A DNA stretch of 64,000 nt from an uncultured Alphaproteobacteria bacterium (GCA_913041535.1 CAJWJK010000004.1:62001-126000); one strand, 5' to 3'. Numbered from the stretch's first letter, positions 16,004 through 26,390 are shown. A program made the numbers and translations. Notes: a model not told the origin generated them from the letters alone.

Positions 16004-19000
16004 ATGTACATAGATAAACGCCTTTGGCCCTTTACGGCCGGCTCACGTTTACGCATTGCGACAACGGTCCTTCTTGGCATCGCATCAACCATTTTTGGAG
16101 TTGGTCGGTTAGCACTATTAGGCTGGGTGCTAGGCAAAATTATCTTAGGTTCTCACTTTTCCGAACTATTATGGGCCTTTGTCGCTATTGCTTTAGTTAT
16201 GCTTGGACGTGGGCTTTTGGAATATGCCAGAGCAATGCACGCTCATCATACGTCTGCAATAATCCAATTAAGATTACAAAAAATAATTTATGATCACGTC
16301 GTTGCTTTAGGACCGGGGTATTTCGGACAACATCGAACCGGCGATACTATGTTGTCGATTATTGACGATGTGGAGCAGCTTGAAACGTATTTCGGACAAT
16401 ATCTCCCTCATCTCATTGTCGCGACACTAACACCAATTGGCATTTTTTCGTTTGTTGCCTTCCTTGATCTACCCATTGCGACGGTCATGATCTTTTTTGC
16501 GTTATTGACACTGATTGCACCAGCCGCCTTTCACCATTGGGAAAGCCGCAACAGCAAAGCTCGGCGCAAAGCGTACGGGTCTTTCGGAGCTGAATTTCTT
16601 GATTCTGTACAAGGTCTTGCAACTCTTAAGGCATTCGGCCAGAGCGGTGCCCGAATACAACTGCTAGCGGATAAAGCACAAACTCTGCTGAAGACGACGA
16701 TGTGGGTGCTTGCTACTAGTTCAATTTCACGCGGTATTACAGACTGCGGTATTGCTCTTGGTGCCGCCGTTTCGCTCACCATAGGTGCTTATCGGGTGCT
16801 CGAAGGCAGTATGGAACTATCTGTCCTACTGATAGTGCTATTAATGGGCATTGAGGTTTTTCGTCCCTTACGTGAGCTAAGAATTTTATTACACCAAGGA
16901 ATGCTTGGAGCCTCTGCAGCCGAAGGAATCATCAAATTGCTTAGTGAGAAACCAACGGTGGACGATAATGGTGAAATCAACAAACCAGAAATCAATCTCC
17001 GCCCAAGCATTGAATTCAAGGACGTACACTTCACATATCCGAGAACGCGCATGCCAATTCACGTCTCTCTTAATGTAAAGGTAGCTCCCGGAGCGCGGAT
17101 CGGCATCGTTGGCGCAAGCGGTAGTGGCAAATCAACCGTAGTAAGGCTTCTAGAACGTCTGTATGACCCGGATGCAGGCTCAATTCTAGTGGGAGGAAAG
17201 GATATACGTAGCCTCTCCCTATCGACCCTTCGAAAACAGATTGCATTGGTTAACCAAGATACGTACCTCTTTCATGGCACAGTCAGAGATAACCTTCTCC
17301 TTGGAAAACCGAACGCTAGCAAAAACGAAATAAAAGAGGCAGCAAGTCTAGCTAACGCTGATCAATTTATTGAACGATTGCCCGACGGTTATAACACGGT
17401 CGTTGGCGAACGTGGAATTAGGCTATCTGGTGGCCAACGGCAACGCATTGCCATTGCTCGCGCTCTTTTACGCGACGCACCGATTCTCGTATTGGATGAA
17501 GCACTTTCAGCTGTCGATGCAGAGAACGAGGCTGATATTCAAGAAGCCCTTGATCATCTTATGAGTGGTCGTACCACATTAATTATTGCACACCGCCTAT
17601 CAAGCATAATTAATGCAGACAGAATACTGGTTCTTGATAGCGGAATGGTAGCAGAGTCCGGAACCCACGCTGAGCTTATGGCACTTGGAAAGCTCTACTA
17701 TATATTAATGAGGGATCAAGTGAGCCAGCCAACAAGCTCCAACCTCACGCCACCAGTTCTTGCTAGTGGGGGCACTCTTCAGGACAAGTTCCTAGATTTC
17801 CACAAACCTGAATTAGATCACTCCTCTCCGACTGACACATCTACCGAAGAGATACTGGGATGGGGAAAAGCAATTAAACAACTGATGTCATATGTTGCGC
17901 CCTGGCGTATTAAATTGAGTCTTGCCTTTGGCTTTGGAATCGCGCGAGTAGTGGCATTCATTGGCGTCGGTATACTTAGTGCTTTAACCGTACTCGCAAT
18001 AAAAAACGGCCAACCCTTTGACCTTCTTGTCATTGCACTATTAATTCTAGCTCCAGCTTCCGGATTATTGCACTGGTTCGAATCCTGGGTTGCCCACGAT
18101 GTAGCCTTTCGCCTGCTTGCGGAAATGCGGGTTAACTTGTTCAAAAAACTTGATAAACTCGGCCCCGCATACACCCTCCGACGCCGAAGCGGTGATTTGG
18201 TGTCTATAGCAACACAGGACATCGAGACAGTTGAGTATTTTTTTGCTCATACAGTAGCTCCAGCGTTTGTCGCAGTTCTAGTTCCCACAGCGGTAATAGC
18301 GACTCTACTCGTATATGGTCCGCTAATGGCACTAGCTCTGTTACCATTCCTGATTCTAATTGGCATCAGCCCGTTTATATTGAGAAGTCGGATAGACCGA
18401 CTAGGGTCGCTCGCCCGAGAATCCTTGGGTGAACTTAATGCTTACTCTGTCGATACAATACAGGGACTTACCGAAATTCTAGCATTTCAAGTTAGCGCCC
18501 AACGGGGCCATCAATTCGTAGATCGAATCCGTCAATACCATCGGACACGCATTGCATTTCTATCTGATCTTGCAGCACAGAATTCTCTTCTCGAAATTGC
18601 TATGGGATTGGGCGGCCTTGCCGTGGTAGTTACTGGTAATAGCCTGGTTACCCAAGGCGCACTTGAGTCTGGGGTGTTGCCATTGCTCGTAATATTGGCA
18701 ATGTCAGCATTCTTACCCATTTCGGAAATATCTAATGTAGGACGCCAACTTGCGGATACATTAGGGGCAACGCGGCGGCTTTATACCGTCCATCGTCAGC
18801 CAATAGCGATTTCTGACGGCACCTATACACCCGCACACCATCACGCCAAGCAAGCTGTAAACATTGACATTGACAGTATAAGCTTTACATACCAAGGCAG
18901 CCGAGAGTCGGCACTAGTTGATGTAAGTTTCCCTATCTTCTCTGGCTCTACAGTGGCACTGGTAGGTTCATCGGGTGCTGGAAAAACAACTATTGCCCAC

Positions 19001-19648
19001 CTTCTTATGCGATTCTGGGACCCCGATTCGGGCCTAATCAAAATTAATGGTATTGACGTAAGAGAGTACCGACTTGACGACCTACACAATCTTGTTGCGT
19101 TAGTCGCCCAGGATACATACCTATTCAACGATACCCTTCGCAATAATATTCTTATTGCACGACCAAATGCTGAAGAACACGAAGTAATGAACGCTGTGGA
19201 AAAAGCTGCGCTTGAAGAGACTGTATCAAGCTTCCCGGACGGTCTAAGTACTCAAGTTGGAGAACGTGGAGCAATGTTATCGGGAGGACAAAGACAAAGA
19301 GTGTCCATAGCCAGGGCATTTCTCAAAGATGCTCCAATTCTTATTCTTGATGAAGCCACATCTCATCTGGATGCCGTTAATGAACGCCAGGTCCGCAACT
19401 CTCTGATATCGCTAATGCACCGCCGTACAACTCTTGTTATTGCCCATCGCTTATCCACTATCCGTGAGTCTGATTTCATCGTCGTTCTTGACCAAGGCCG
19501 TATGATAGAGGGCGGCACCCATACAGAACTTCTAGATAAAGGAGGCCTATACTCACGCCTTACAGCAAGCCAGATGTCGGAAGATAATTACCGTACAGAT
19601 TGGACGTCATACGGTACAGTGAGTTCACATTTTCGTACCAAGGTATAA
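16004..19648 (+). CDS. Fused two-half ABC exporter, CydDC-like
   Basis: A single polypeptide of about 1,214 residues holding two transmembrane-plus-ATPase halves (TMD-NBD-TMD-NBD). Each NBD has a full Walker A (GASGSGKST and GSSGAGKTT), an LSGGQRQR signature and a Walker B with glutamate (LVLDEALS and LILDEATS). The first half has CydD-like segments (YFGQYLPHLIVATLTP, EFLDSVQGLATLKAFGQS) and the second CydC-like ones (RRRSGDLVSIATQDIETVEYFFAHTVAPA). In E. coli CydDC is a heterodimer exporting thiols for cytochrome assembly; here the halves are one chain and no cydAB is nearby, so the cargo is uncertain. Start: ATG 16004 has the best spacing to GTGGAA; 16001 and 15980 are in frame. Confidence 0.85.
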   Translation: MYIDKRLWPFTAGSRLRIATTVLLGIASTIFGVGRLALLGWVLGKIILGSHFSELLWAFVAIALVMLGRGLLEYARAMHAHHTSAIIQLRLQKIIYDHVVALGPGYFGQHRTGDTMLSIIDDVEQLETYFGQYLPHLIVATLTPIGIFSFVAFLDLPIATVMIFFALLTLIAPAAFHHWESRNSKARRKAYGSFGAEFLDSVQGLATLKAFGQSGARIQLLADKAQTLLKTTMWVLATSSISRGITDCGIALGAAVSLTIGAYRVLEGSMELSVLLIVLLMGIEVFRPLRELRILLHQGMLGASAAEGIIKLLSEKPTVDDNGEINKPEINLRPSIEFKDVHFTYPRTRMPIHVSLNVKVAPGARIGIVGASGSGKSTVVRLLERLYDPDAGSILVGGKDIRSLSLSTLRKQIALVNQDTYLFHGTVRDNLLLGKPNASKNEIKEAASLANADQFIERLPDGYNTVVGERGIRLSGGQRQRIAIARALLRDAPILVLDEALSAVDAENEADIQEALDHLMSGRTTLIIAHRLSSIINADRILVLDSGMVAESGTHAELMALGKLYYILMRDQVSQPTSSNLTPPVLASGGTLQDKFLDFHKPELDHSSPTDTSTEEILGWGKAIKQLMSYVAPWRIKLSLAFGFGIARVVAFIGVGILSALTVLAIKNGQPFDLLVIALLILAPASGLLHWFESWVAHDVAFRLLAEMRVNLFKKLDKLGPAYTLRRRSGDLVSIATQDIETVEYFFAHTVAPAFVAVLVPTAVIATLLVYGPLMALALLPFLILIGISPFILRSRIDRLGSLARESLGELNAYSVDTIQGLTEILAFQVSAQRGHQFVDRIRQYHRTRIAFLSDLAAQNSLLEIAMGLGGLAVVVTGNSLVTQGALESGVLPLLVILAMSAFLPISEISNVGRQLADTLGATRRLYTVHRQPIAISDGTYTPAHHHAKQAVNIDIDSISFTYQGSRESALVDVSFPIFSGSTVALVGSSGAGKTTIAHLLMRFWDPDSGLIKINGIDVREYRLDDLHNLVALVAQDTYLFNDTLRNNILIARPNAEEHEVMNAVEKAALEETVSSFPDGLSTQVGERGAMLSGGQRQRVSIARAFLKDAPILILDEATSHLDAVNERQVRNSLISLMHRRTTLVIAHRLSTIRESDFIVVLDQGRMIEGGTHTELLDKGGLYSRLTASQMSEDNYRTDWTSYGTVSSHFRTKV

Positions 19649-19762
19649 AGCATGCTAAAGTATTATGGAATCTAGATCAGCACAGAGCTCACATCACCCA
19701 CACTTAAGATTTCTATAACTGATGCTGAATGCACTACTGGCCCGACCCACAAGGAGATCATT

Positions 19763-20962
19763 ATTCATAACCCCAAAGATAGCCTAAGCGCCACATGGCA
19801 CTTCCCAACTCACATATTATTTGGACCAGGGAAAATCAAGGAACTTCCGAAGATCTGTAGCCTGATTAACATTTCAAAACCGCTCGTGGTCACAGACCGC
19901 GGTCTATCCAAAGCTTCATTTATCAAGGAAATTGAACACATACTAAAGGCTTTCAGTCTTGACTTTGGTATTTTCTCAGGTGTGCGGCCCAACCCGATTG
20001 GGGCTACGGTGGAGTCGGGCGTACAAGTATACCTCGAGGGAAACCATGATGGAGTAATAGCTATCGGTGGCGGCAGCTCCCTTGATACCGGAAAAGCTAT
20101 TGCGTTCATGTCAGGGCAAAGCGAATCCCTTTGGAACTACGCGATGGCGGATTTCAGCAACGCTGATGGTCTTGCACGTATCGTAAACGTCAATGGAATT
20201 GCTCCAGTAATTAGTGTGCCCACCACAGCTGGTACCGGCTCTGAGATCGGACGTGCCGCTGCTATAGTCGACGAATCACTATCGGTTAAGAAAGCGCTAT
20301 TCCATAAACATCTTATGCCTCGGGCTTGTATTGCTGACCCTGAGCTAACACTGGAGTTACCAGGTGATCTCACAGCGGCTACGGGAATGGATGCACTTTC
20401 GCATAATATAGAAGCCTTTTGCTGCCCTTTTCTTCATCCGATGTCTGACGGACTAGCAATAGAGGGCATGAGGCTAATTAAAGAGGCATTGCCTCGCGCC
20501 GTTTCTGATGGTACGGACCTTCAAGCAAGATCCGATATGCTGGCAGCGTCCATCCTAGGTGGAGGCGCTTTTCAAAAGGGGGTAGGAGCTATGCATGCGC
20601 TCAGTCATCCCTGTTCAGGAATTTTTGATTTACATCACGGGCTGGTTAACGCCGTGCTAATGCCCTATGTACTGAAGCACAACGCGACCTTACCATCTGT
20701 TGATCATAAACTCACTGCTGCAGCGCGCTATCTCGACCTTAAAAACCCATCTACCGCAGCAATGGTTCAATGGACAATCGATCTTCGTAAGAGTATTGGC
20801 ATCCCCAATACTCTATCTGACCTCGGTGTCGAAATAGAAGATATTCAACGTCTAGCACCGATGGCATCCGCAGACGTCTGTTCCGGCGAGAATCCTCTCC
20901 CTCTTACCACTGAAACGTGTGCTGAACTCTATCATGACGCGATCACGGGAAACCTAGAATAA
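19763..20962 (+). CDS. Iron-containing alcohol dehydrogenase, apparent ATT start
   Basis: NAD-linked, metal-dependent alcohol dehydrogenase of the group III family (about 399 residues from the proposed start). The track begins at a GTG (19886), but the frame is open upstream to a stop at 19673. The upstream codons encode the conserved family N-terminus (TWHFPTHILFGPGKIKELP), so the GTG would truncate the protein. No ATG, GTG or TTG occurs between that stop and 19886. A strong AAGGAG at 19751-19756 sits six bases before ATT 19763, the best start candidate. GGGSSLDTGK (NAD binding) and metal-ligand blocks (GMDALSHNIEA; HALSHP...DLHHG) are intact. Substrate unknown. A sequence error that removed a normal start cannot be excluded. 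Confidence 0.82.
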   Translation: MHNPKDSLSATWHFPTHILFGPGKIKELPKICSLINISKPLVVTDRGLSKASFIKEIEHILKAFSLDFGIFSGVRPNPIGATVESGVQVYLEGNHDGVIAIGGGSSLDTGKAIAFMSGQSESLWNYAMADFSNADGLARIVNVNGIAPVISVPTTAGTGSEIGRAAAIVDESLSVKKALFHKHLMPRACIADPELTLELPGDLTAATGMDALSHNIEAFCCPFLHPMSDGLAIEGMRLIKEALPRAVSDGTDLQARSDMLAASILGGGAFQKGVGAMHALSHPCSGIFDLHHGLVNAVLMPYVLKHNATLPSVDHKLTAAARYLDLKNPSTAAMVQWTIDLRKSIGIPNTLSDLGVEIEDIQRLAPMASADVCSGENPLPLTTETCAELYHDAITGNLE

Positions 20963-21089
20963 TTATCTACCAGTTCCCTTGGAAAAATCCATACTGTCAT
21001 TAAAGACATTGCTTACATCTATCGCTTACGCTTTGACGTTTGCTAATTTACCCAAACCTAGGGGTACACCACAGCAGTTGGATCGGGCC

Positions 21090-22196
21090 TCAATCTCCTC
21101 CCAGCCAGCCAACGGACTCACGAAAACGCGGCATAACATCCTTCGACAATAACTCCATGTGGCGACGCCAAAGCGATTCATGCACCCAATCGTGGTGTGA
21201 AGTAACTAAAGTTTCAAAAGGCCCAACCTCTTCACGAAACTGGGCCAGTCCATTAGCCACGGTTTTAGGACTACCGGATATGACTAAATTATCGATACAA
21301 TAATCAACACTGAGTTCCTGATCCGGCATATCGATATCAGAATCATTTTTCAAAATCTGTGTCGCCCCACTATAGGTAATGGCATCGAGTAGCCAGTGAA
21401 AGTACCAACGGATGGCACAATCGGGACTGCGTAAGTAATCTCGCGCCTCTTCATCGGTTTCAGTTACAAGCAAAGTCCGTCCAACTCGCCACAAGGATGG
21501 ATTTGGCTCGATCCCGATCTTTTCGCATTCTGAAACCTGTTGGTGCCAATGTGATTTAACGACGTCAGCAGCTACAAAATTTGCTGATAGAATCTGCCAG
21601 CCACGTTGCGCACCTATCCTTACACTTCCCGAATCACGGCTGATCGCTGGGATCATTACAGGTGGGTGAGGCTTTTGGAACGGTTTTGCCATTCCACCAA
21701 TACCCATATTAGATTTAATATGCTCTTTAATCTCAAAGCTCCAATGTTTTCCTTGAAAGGAATATGGAGGATCAGATGCCCAAATACCGTGGATCATGTC
21801 TATTGATTCCACAACCATCTCCATAAGGTCTTTACCCGTCACATTGAATAACTCAAAGTCAGTCGGCGTGCCTCCGGCACCAATTCCCATAAAGAAACGA
21901 CCCTTTGAAAGATGGTCAAATTGCGCGGCCCAGGAGGCAACCATTGCTGGATGATAGTAAGGCAGACAGTGTACCGCCGAACCAAACGTAATATGCTTAG
22001 TCTCAGGAATCATAGTTGCAAACATTAATAGAGCAGATTGTACGGGTTCGGACGGAACCGAGTAATGTTCCCCCAACCAGACTTCATCAAACAAATTGGT
22101 GTCTGCACACTTTATGACGGCGCGATCCTCTTCTAGAAGTTTGTGATAGCCACGCCTATGGTCATGAAGCGGATGCATGAACATTCCAAGTCTCAT
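21090..22196 (-). CDS. LLM-class flavin-dependent oxidoreductase (luciferase-like monooxygenase)
   Basis: Bacterial-luciferase-fold monooxygenase of 368 residues. The N-terminus (MRLGMFMHPLHDHRRGYH), the block FDEVWLGEHYS and the flavin-site region GRFFMGIGAGGTPTDF are typical. Members use reduced FMN from a partner reductase to oxidise alkanes, aldehydes, sulfonates or other small molecules, and the substrate cannot be read here. It is convergent with the alcohol dehydrogenase, with 127 bases between them. A flavin reductase is not adjacent. Confidence 0.85.
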   Translation of the reverse strand: MRLGMFMHPLHDHRRGYHKLLEEDRAVIKCADTNLFDEVWLGEHYSVPSEPVQSALLMFATMIPETKHITFGSAVHCLPYYHPAMVASWAAQFDHLSKGRFFMGIGAGGTPTDFELFNVTGKDLMEMVVESIDMIHGIWASDPPYSFQGKHWSFEIKEHIKSNMGIGGMAKPFQKPHPPVMIPAISRDSGSVRIGAQRGWQILSANFVAADVVKSHWHQQVSECEKIGIEPNPSLWRVGRTLLVTETDEEARDYLRSPDCAIRWYFHWLLDAITYSGATQILKNDSDIDMPDQELSVDYCIDNLVISGSPKTVANGLAQFREEVGPFETLVTSHHDWVHESLWRRHMELLSKDVMPRFRESVGWLGGD

Positions 22197-22232
22197 CAGA
22201 CACGCTCCTCTATTCTGTACAATGTCTATCCG

Positions 22233-23585
22233 TTAGGGTGCCGGTAACCCGATCTCCGTAAGAAGCCCCGTTTGACGAACCTTTAGGGACTCTTCATCAA
22301 AACCATCGATAAGGCCCTGCAACATTTGATGCCAATTGAGTTTAGCCTGGAGATGGAGGAAAACGCCACCTAACCCTATGGCTGCCCTATCCATAAATAC
22401 GAATTCTCGAGGTGGTGTAACCCCCCCCTGCTCGCGAAGGCCTTTATGGACCTTCTCTGCCACATCTAAACCATATACTCCCTCTGATGCCACATCCTGA
22501 ATTTGACGTGTCCTATCGTCGAGGAGTGGCGCGTACACAAACCTAGCCCAGAGATTCAATATTTCAATTACTTCCTCAGAAAGACCAGAAAAACCCCATG
22601 TTTCGTAGGCGTGGACTGCAAGGTCTCTATCTCCGCTCTGAAGAGCCTCATAGAGGTCAATAACGCCGCGCACAAACGTAGGTCTAAATAAACGGACGCA
22701 GCCAAAGTCCAGCAAATTGATCGTATGATCGTCAGCAACACTATAGTTCCCAAGATGGGGGTCTGCGTGAATTGTCCCAAATTTGTAGAACGGTAAATAC
22801 CAGCCACGGAAAAGACGCATGGCCAGAAGATTTCGAATGGATTGGGACGACTCCTTGTAGTCAAGAAGAGAGTGACCCTCCAGCCAACCCATTGTCAATA
22901 AACGCTGGGTGCTAAGCTCACAAAACGGCTTAGCAATATTTAACCCTGGCTCTTCACAAAGTATTGCACGATAGAGTGAAAGGTGTTTGAGCTCACGATG
23001 ATAATCCAACTCCTCGTGTAGTCGATCAGCGAGTTCATCAAATATCTGGCTTGGATCTATACTCGAGTCATAACGACGATACAGTGAAAAGAGAAGTTTT
23101 AGCTGTTTCAGATCAGTCTCAACCACCGAGGCCATATCTGGATATTGCAACTTACAGGCAACCGAAATTCCGCCATCAATATAAGCCCGATGAACTTGTC
23201 CGAATGACGCTGCTGCCACAGCTTCTCGTTCAAAGTTATCGAATCGGGATAGCCAATCATCTCCCAACTCCACACGCATTCGCCGTTTGACGAAGCTCCA
23301 GCCCATTGAAGGCGCGTTAGAACGGAGTTGCCCCAATTGTTCGGCGTATTCTCGAGGTAAAGCGTTAGGTATTGTTGAAAGCATCTGCGCTACTTTCATC
23401 AATGGTCCCTTAAGATCGCCAAGGGTTCGCCTTAAATCTGCCGCATGCAGATCGTTGTCCAAACCCAAACCCAAGTAGTAATATCCAGCCCATCTCGCTG
23501 CCAGGCCTCCAAACACACTTGAAACTTTTGTATAACGCTGCACTCTTCGGGATAAAGTAGAGCCTCTTAATCTCTCAGAAACCAC
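22233..23585 (-). CDS. ABC1/UbiB-family atypical kinase
   Basis: 450-residue protein of the ABC1 (AarF/UbiB/ADCK) family, linked to ubiquinone metabolism in homologues. Visible motifs: the KxGQ-type helix in the variant form LMKVAQMLST, the Ala-rich nucleotide loop (AAASFGQVHRA), the lysine strand VACKLQYP, the catalytic-loop equivalent HADPHLGN and the metal motif LLDFG. The start is uncertain: the track uses GTG 23585, which abuts a GGAGG. It follows the oligopeptidase gene by only 6 bases, so they are co-transcribed. Confidence 0.85.
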   Translation of the reverse strand: MVSERLRGSTLSRRVQRYTKVSSVFGGLAARWAGYYYLGLGLDNDLHAADLRRTLGDLKGPLMKVAQMLSTIPNALPREYAEQLGQLRSNAPSMGWSFVKRRMRVELGDDWLSRFDNFEREAVAAASFGQVHRAYIDGGISVACKLQYPDMASVVETDLKQLKLLFSLYRRYDSSIDPSQIFDELADRLHEELDYHRELKHLSLYRAILCEEPGLNIAKPFCELSTQRLLTMGWLEGHSLLDYKESSQSIRNLLAMRLFRGWYLPFYKFGTIHADPHLGNYSVADDHTINLLDFGCVRLFRPTFVRGVIDLYEALQSGDRDLAVHAYETWGFSGLSEEVIEILNLWARFVYAPLLDDRTRQIQDVASEGVYGLDVAEKVHKGLREQGGVTPPREFVFMDRAAIGLGGVFLHLQAKLNWHQMLQGLIDGFDEESLKVRQTGLLTEIGLPAP

Positions 23586-23591
23586 CTCCGA

Positions 23592-25373
23592 TTACATTGC
23601 CTCAAGTTGGTCAATAAAATCAGAAATAACATTTAAACCTCTTGACCAAAATGAAACCTCACTTGCATCCAGGTTAAATGGGGCTAAAAGCTCACGATGA
23701 CGAAGCTTCCCACCTGCGCGAAGCATTTCAATATATCGATCCTCGAAACCTTCACTATTATCCTGGTAGTTGGCGTAAAGAGTGTTAACAAGACAGTCGC
23801 CAAAAGCGTAGGCATATACGTAGAACGGGGTATGCACAAAATGGGGTATGTAGCACCAAAAGTTTCTATACTCGGAATGCACTCGTACGGCAGGCCCGAA
23901 ACTCTCTGCCTGACTATCTAGCCATATATCTCCGATTCTGGAAGGTAGAAGCTCACCTTCTTTTCTCTCTTCGTGTACCCGCCTCTCAAACTCATAGAAG
24001 GCAATCTGACGGACAACCGTGTTAAGCATATCCTCTACCTTAGATGCCAACATACACCTTCGTCGTTCCGGATTAGTCTCTCCCTTTAGGAGCGCGCGAA
24101 AGGTTATCTGCTCACCAAATACTGACGCAGTCTCTGCAAGGGTAAGCGGCGTATCTGACATCAGTGCTCCTTGTTCTGCAGCCAGAACTTGGTGCACGCC
24201 ATGGCCAAGCTCGTGTGCCAACGTCATTACATCTCTAGGCTTCCCAAGATAATTAATCAAAATGTAAGGGTGCGCGCTCGGAACCGTAGAGTGAGAAAAC
24301 GCTCCAAGTGCCTTGCCAGGTCGTGGCACTGCATCTATCCATGCATTGTCAAAAAACTTCTTACCAATATCTGCTAGGACCGGTGAAAAACTGCGGTAGG
24401 CACTCAACACAATATCGCGGGCCTCATCCCATGCAAAACTTTTTTCATCAGCCCCTGGTAAAGGCGCATTTCGGTCCCAATAGTTTATGGCGCTAACACC
24501 AAACCAACGCGCCTTGAGCGCGTAGTAACGATGAGAAAGTTGGGGATATGACTCTCGAACTGCCGAGACTAAAGCCCCCACAACTTCGGGCTCCACCTTA
24601 TTTTCAAGATGGCGTGAGGCTGCAGGACTGGAGTGCCCACGATAACCGTCCTCAATTGACTTATCCTTCATTAAAGTATTGGTAATTAAGGAGAAGGTGT
24701 GAATATTGTCTGCAAATACCTTGCCCAGTGCCTTCGCAGCACTGCGTCGCCTAGCGGCATCGTCGTCAGAAAGACAATTTAATGCCTCTTCCAAGGTCAG
24801 CACACTATCGTCAATTTTAACGCGTAAACGTGACAGAAGTTCATCAAATAGGCGCACCCATGCTGCCGACCCCGATATCTCCTTTTCATGGAAAATCACC
24901 TCTGCCTCATCTGACAGTTGGTATGGCAATAGAGTCCGCAAGTCACGTAGCCAAGGTGCATAATAACTTGCCTGTTTCGCTTGTAACTGGACGTCGAGAA
25001 CTTCCTTGCTAACGCGGTTGATCTCCAAAGTGAAAAATAACAAGTCTGCTGAGATATCGACCAGCTTCTCTTGGATGTTCTGGTAAAATCGGCTGATCTC
25101 TGAATCAGTCATATCACTGGCATGGAGCAACTGAGAGAAACTGCTAATACGCCCAAGGTGGTCCTGGATCCTCTCGTACGCACTAATGGCTTCTCCCAAG
25201 TCTTCGCCTGAAAGATCTCCAATCTTTCCAGCGTATAGATCCCTAAACGCCCTTACCTCAGTTATTGAATCTGTTATCGCAGAGTGTAACTCATCAGAAT
25301 CTGGCCCAGGAAATAGGTCGGCCAAATCCCATTCCGGCACATCACTATTCCTGCTCAACTGCAACCCCCGCAC
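23592..25373 (-). CDS. M3-family oligoendopeptidase (PepF/M3B-like)
   Basis: Zinc metallopeptidase of about 593 residues that cleaves short peptides in the cytoplasm. The active-site helix AHELGHGVHQ holds HExxH, and the following EQITFRA segment supplies the third metal ligand typical of the family. N-terminal helical region and length match the PepF/M3B group. The start is uncertain: GTG 25373 and TTG codons at +4 and +6 are all possible, with a GGGGG tract just after the GTG. It precedes the ABC1 kinase gene in the same direction. Confidence 0.87.
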   Translation of the reverse strand: MRGLQLSRNSDVPEWDLADLFPGPDSDELHSAITDSITEVRAFRDLYAGKIGDLSGEDLGEAISAYERIQDHLGRISSFSQLLHASDMTDSEISRFYQNIQEKLVDISADLLFFTLEINRVSKEVLDVQLQAKQASYYAPWLRDLRTLLPYQLSDEAEVIFHEKEISGSAAWVRLFDELLSRLRVKIDDSVLTLEEALNCLSDDDAARRRSAAKALGKVFADNIHTFSLITNTLMKDKSIEDGYRGHSSPAASRHLENKVEPEVVGALVSAVRESYPQLSHRYYALKARWFGVSAINYWDRNAPLPGADEKSFAWDEARDIVLSAYRSFSPVLADIGKKFFDNAWIDAVPRPGKALGAFSHSTVPSAHPYILINYLGKPRDVMTLAHELGHGVHQVLAAEQGALMSDTPLTLAETASVFGEQITFRALLKGETNPERRRCMLASKVEDMLNTVVRQIAFYEFERRVHEERKEGELLPSRIGDIWLDSQAESFGPAVRVHSEYRNFWCYIPHFVHTPFYVYAYAFGDCLVNTLYANYQDNSEGFEDRYIEMLRAGGKLRHRELLAPFNLDASEVSFWSRGLNVISDFIDQLEAM

Positions 25374-25412
25374 TTGATATATCTCTCACCATAGATCTGC
25401 CCGAAAAACGCT

Positions 25413-26390
25413 TTAGCGCCCATGATACTCACGATACCATTGAACAAATAATGGAATGCCGACCTCCAGCGATATAGTTGGGTCGTACCCCAAATCACGA
25501 CGGCTCGCCTCAATATCTGCAAAGGTCTCCTGTATGTCTCCAGCTGGCATTTCCTCCAAAACCTTGTCGGCCGTTTTGCCAATAGCTTGTTCCAGTAAAG
25601 AAACCAAATGAACAAGGGTTTCTGCACGGCTATTTCCAAGGTTATAAACCTGATGATTACCACTGCCTATTGAGTTAGGAGGATGATCAAGAGCTGCTAG
25701 AACGCCCCTAACAACATCGTCGATATAGGTAAAATCTCGCTTCATATTTCCATTGTTGAATAAATGAATAGGTTGTCCATTAATAATTGCCTTTGTGAAG
25801 ATATAGATAGCCATATCCGGGCGGCCCCACGGACCATAAACAGTAAAAAAACGCAGACCTGTCTGGGGAACATCAAATAAGTGACTGTAGCATTTACTCA
25901 TCAGCTCATCAGCTGCCTTAGTTGCAGCGTAAAGCGAAATCGGTGAATCAACCCGATCAGAAGTGGAAAAAGGTATCTTACTGTTAGCGCCATATACTGA
26001 ACTTGAGCTTGCATATACGAGGTGCTCAACATTGTCTAAGTGACGACATAATTCGAGCATCACCAAGTGGCCCTGCACATTTGTCTTTACATAAACGAAT
26101 GGATTCTTGAGTGAGTACCGAACACCAGCTTGGGCTGCCAAATGGACAATTCTTCGGAGGCCTTTGTAACGGCCAACCATACTTTCCATACTTTCACGAT
26201 CTGCAATATCAGCATGTTCAAAGCTAAAACCAGAAAAACTATCAAGTTGGGAAAGACGAGCGCGTTTGAGCTGAACATCGTAGTAATCACTAATGACATC
26301 AACGCCCACCACCGATTCACCACGATCCAAAAGAGCACGGCACACATGATACCCAATGAACCCAGCAGCTCCTGTTACAAGAATAGTCAT
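25413..26390 (-). CDS. NAD-dependent epimerase, probable UDP-glucuronate 4-epimerase
   Basis: Extended SDR of 325 residues. Motifs: TGAAGFIGYHV (7-17) for NAD, AAQAGVRYS (near 95) and the SSSVYG / YAATK catalytic pair. The pattern AAQAGVRYSLKNPFVYVKTNVQGH and GPWGRPDMAIYIFTKAI are characteristic of bacterial UDP-glucuronate 4-epimerases (LpsL type), which make UDP-galacturonate for lipopolysaccharide or capsule. UDP-glucose-4-epimerase-like activity is the main alternative. No other sugar-nucleotide gene is adjacent. Confidence 0.85.
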   Translation of the reverse strand: MTILVTGAAGFIGYHVCRALLDRGESVVGVDVISDYYDVQLKRARLSQLDSFSGFSFEHADIADRESMESMVGRYKGLRRIVHLAAQAGVRYSLKNPFVYVKTNVQGHLVMLELCRHLDNVEHLVYASSSSVYGANSKIPFSTSDRVDSPISLYAATKAADELMSKCYSHLFDVPQTGLRFFTVYGPWGRPDMAIYIFTKAIINGQPIHLFNNGNMKRDFTYIDDVVRGVLAALDHPPNSIGSGNHQVYNLGNSRAETLVHLVSLLEQAIGKTADKVLEEMPAGDIQETFADIEASRRDLGYDPTISLEVGIPLFVQWYREYHGR

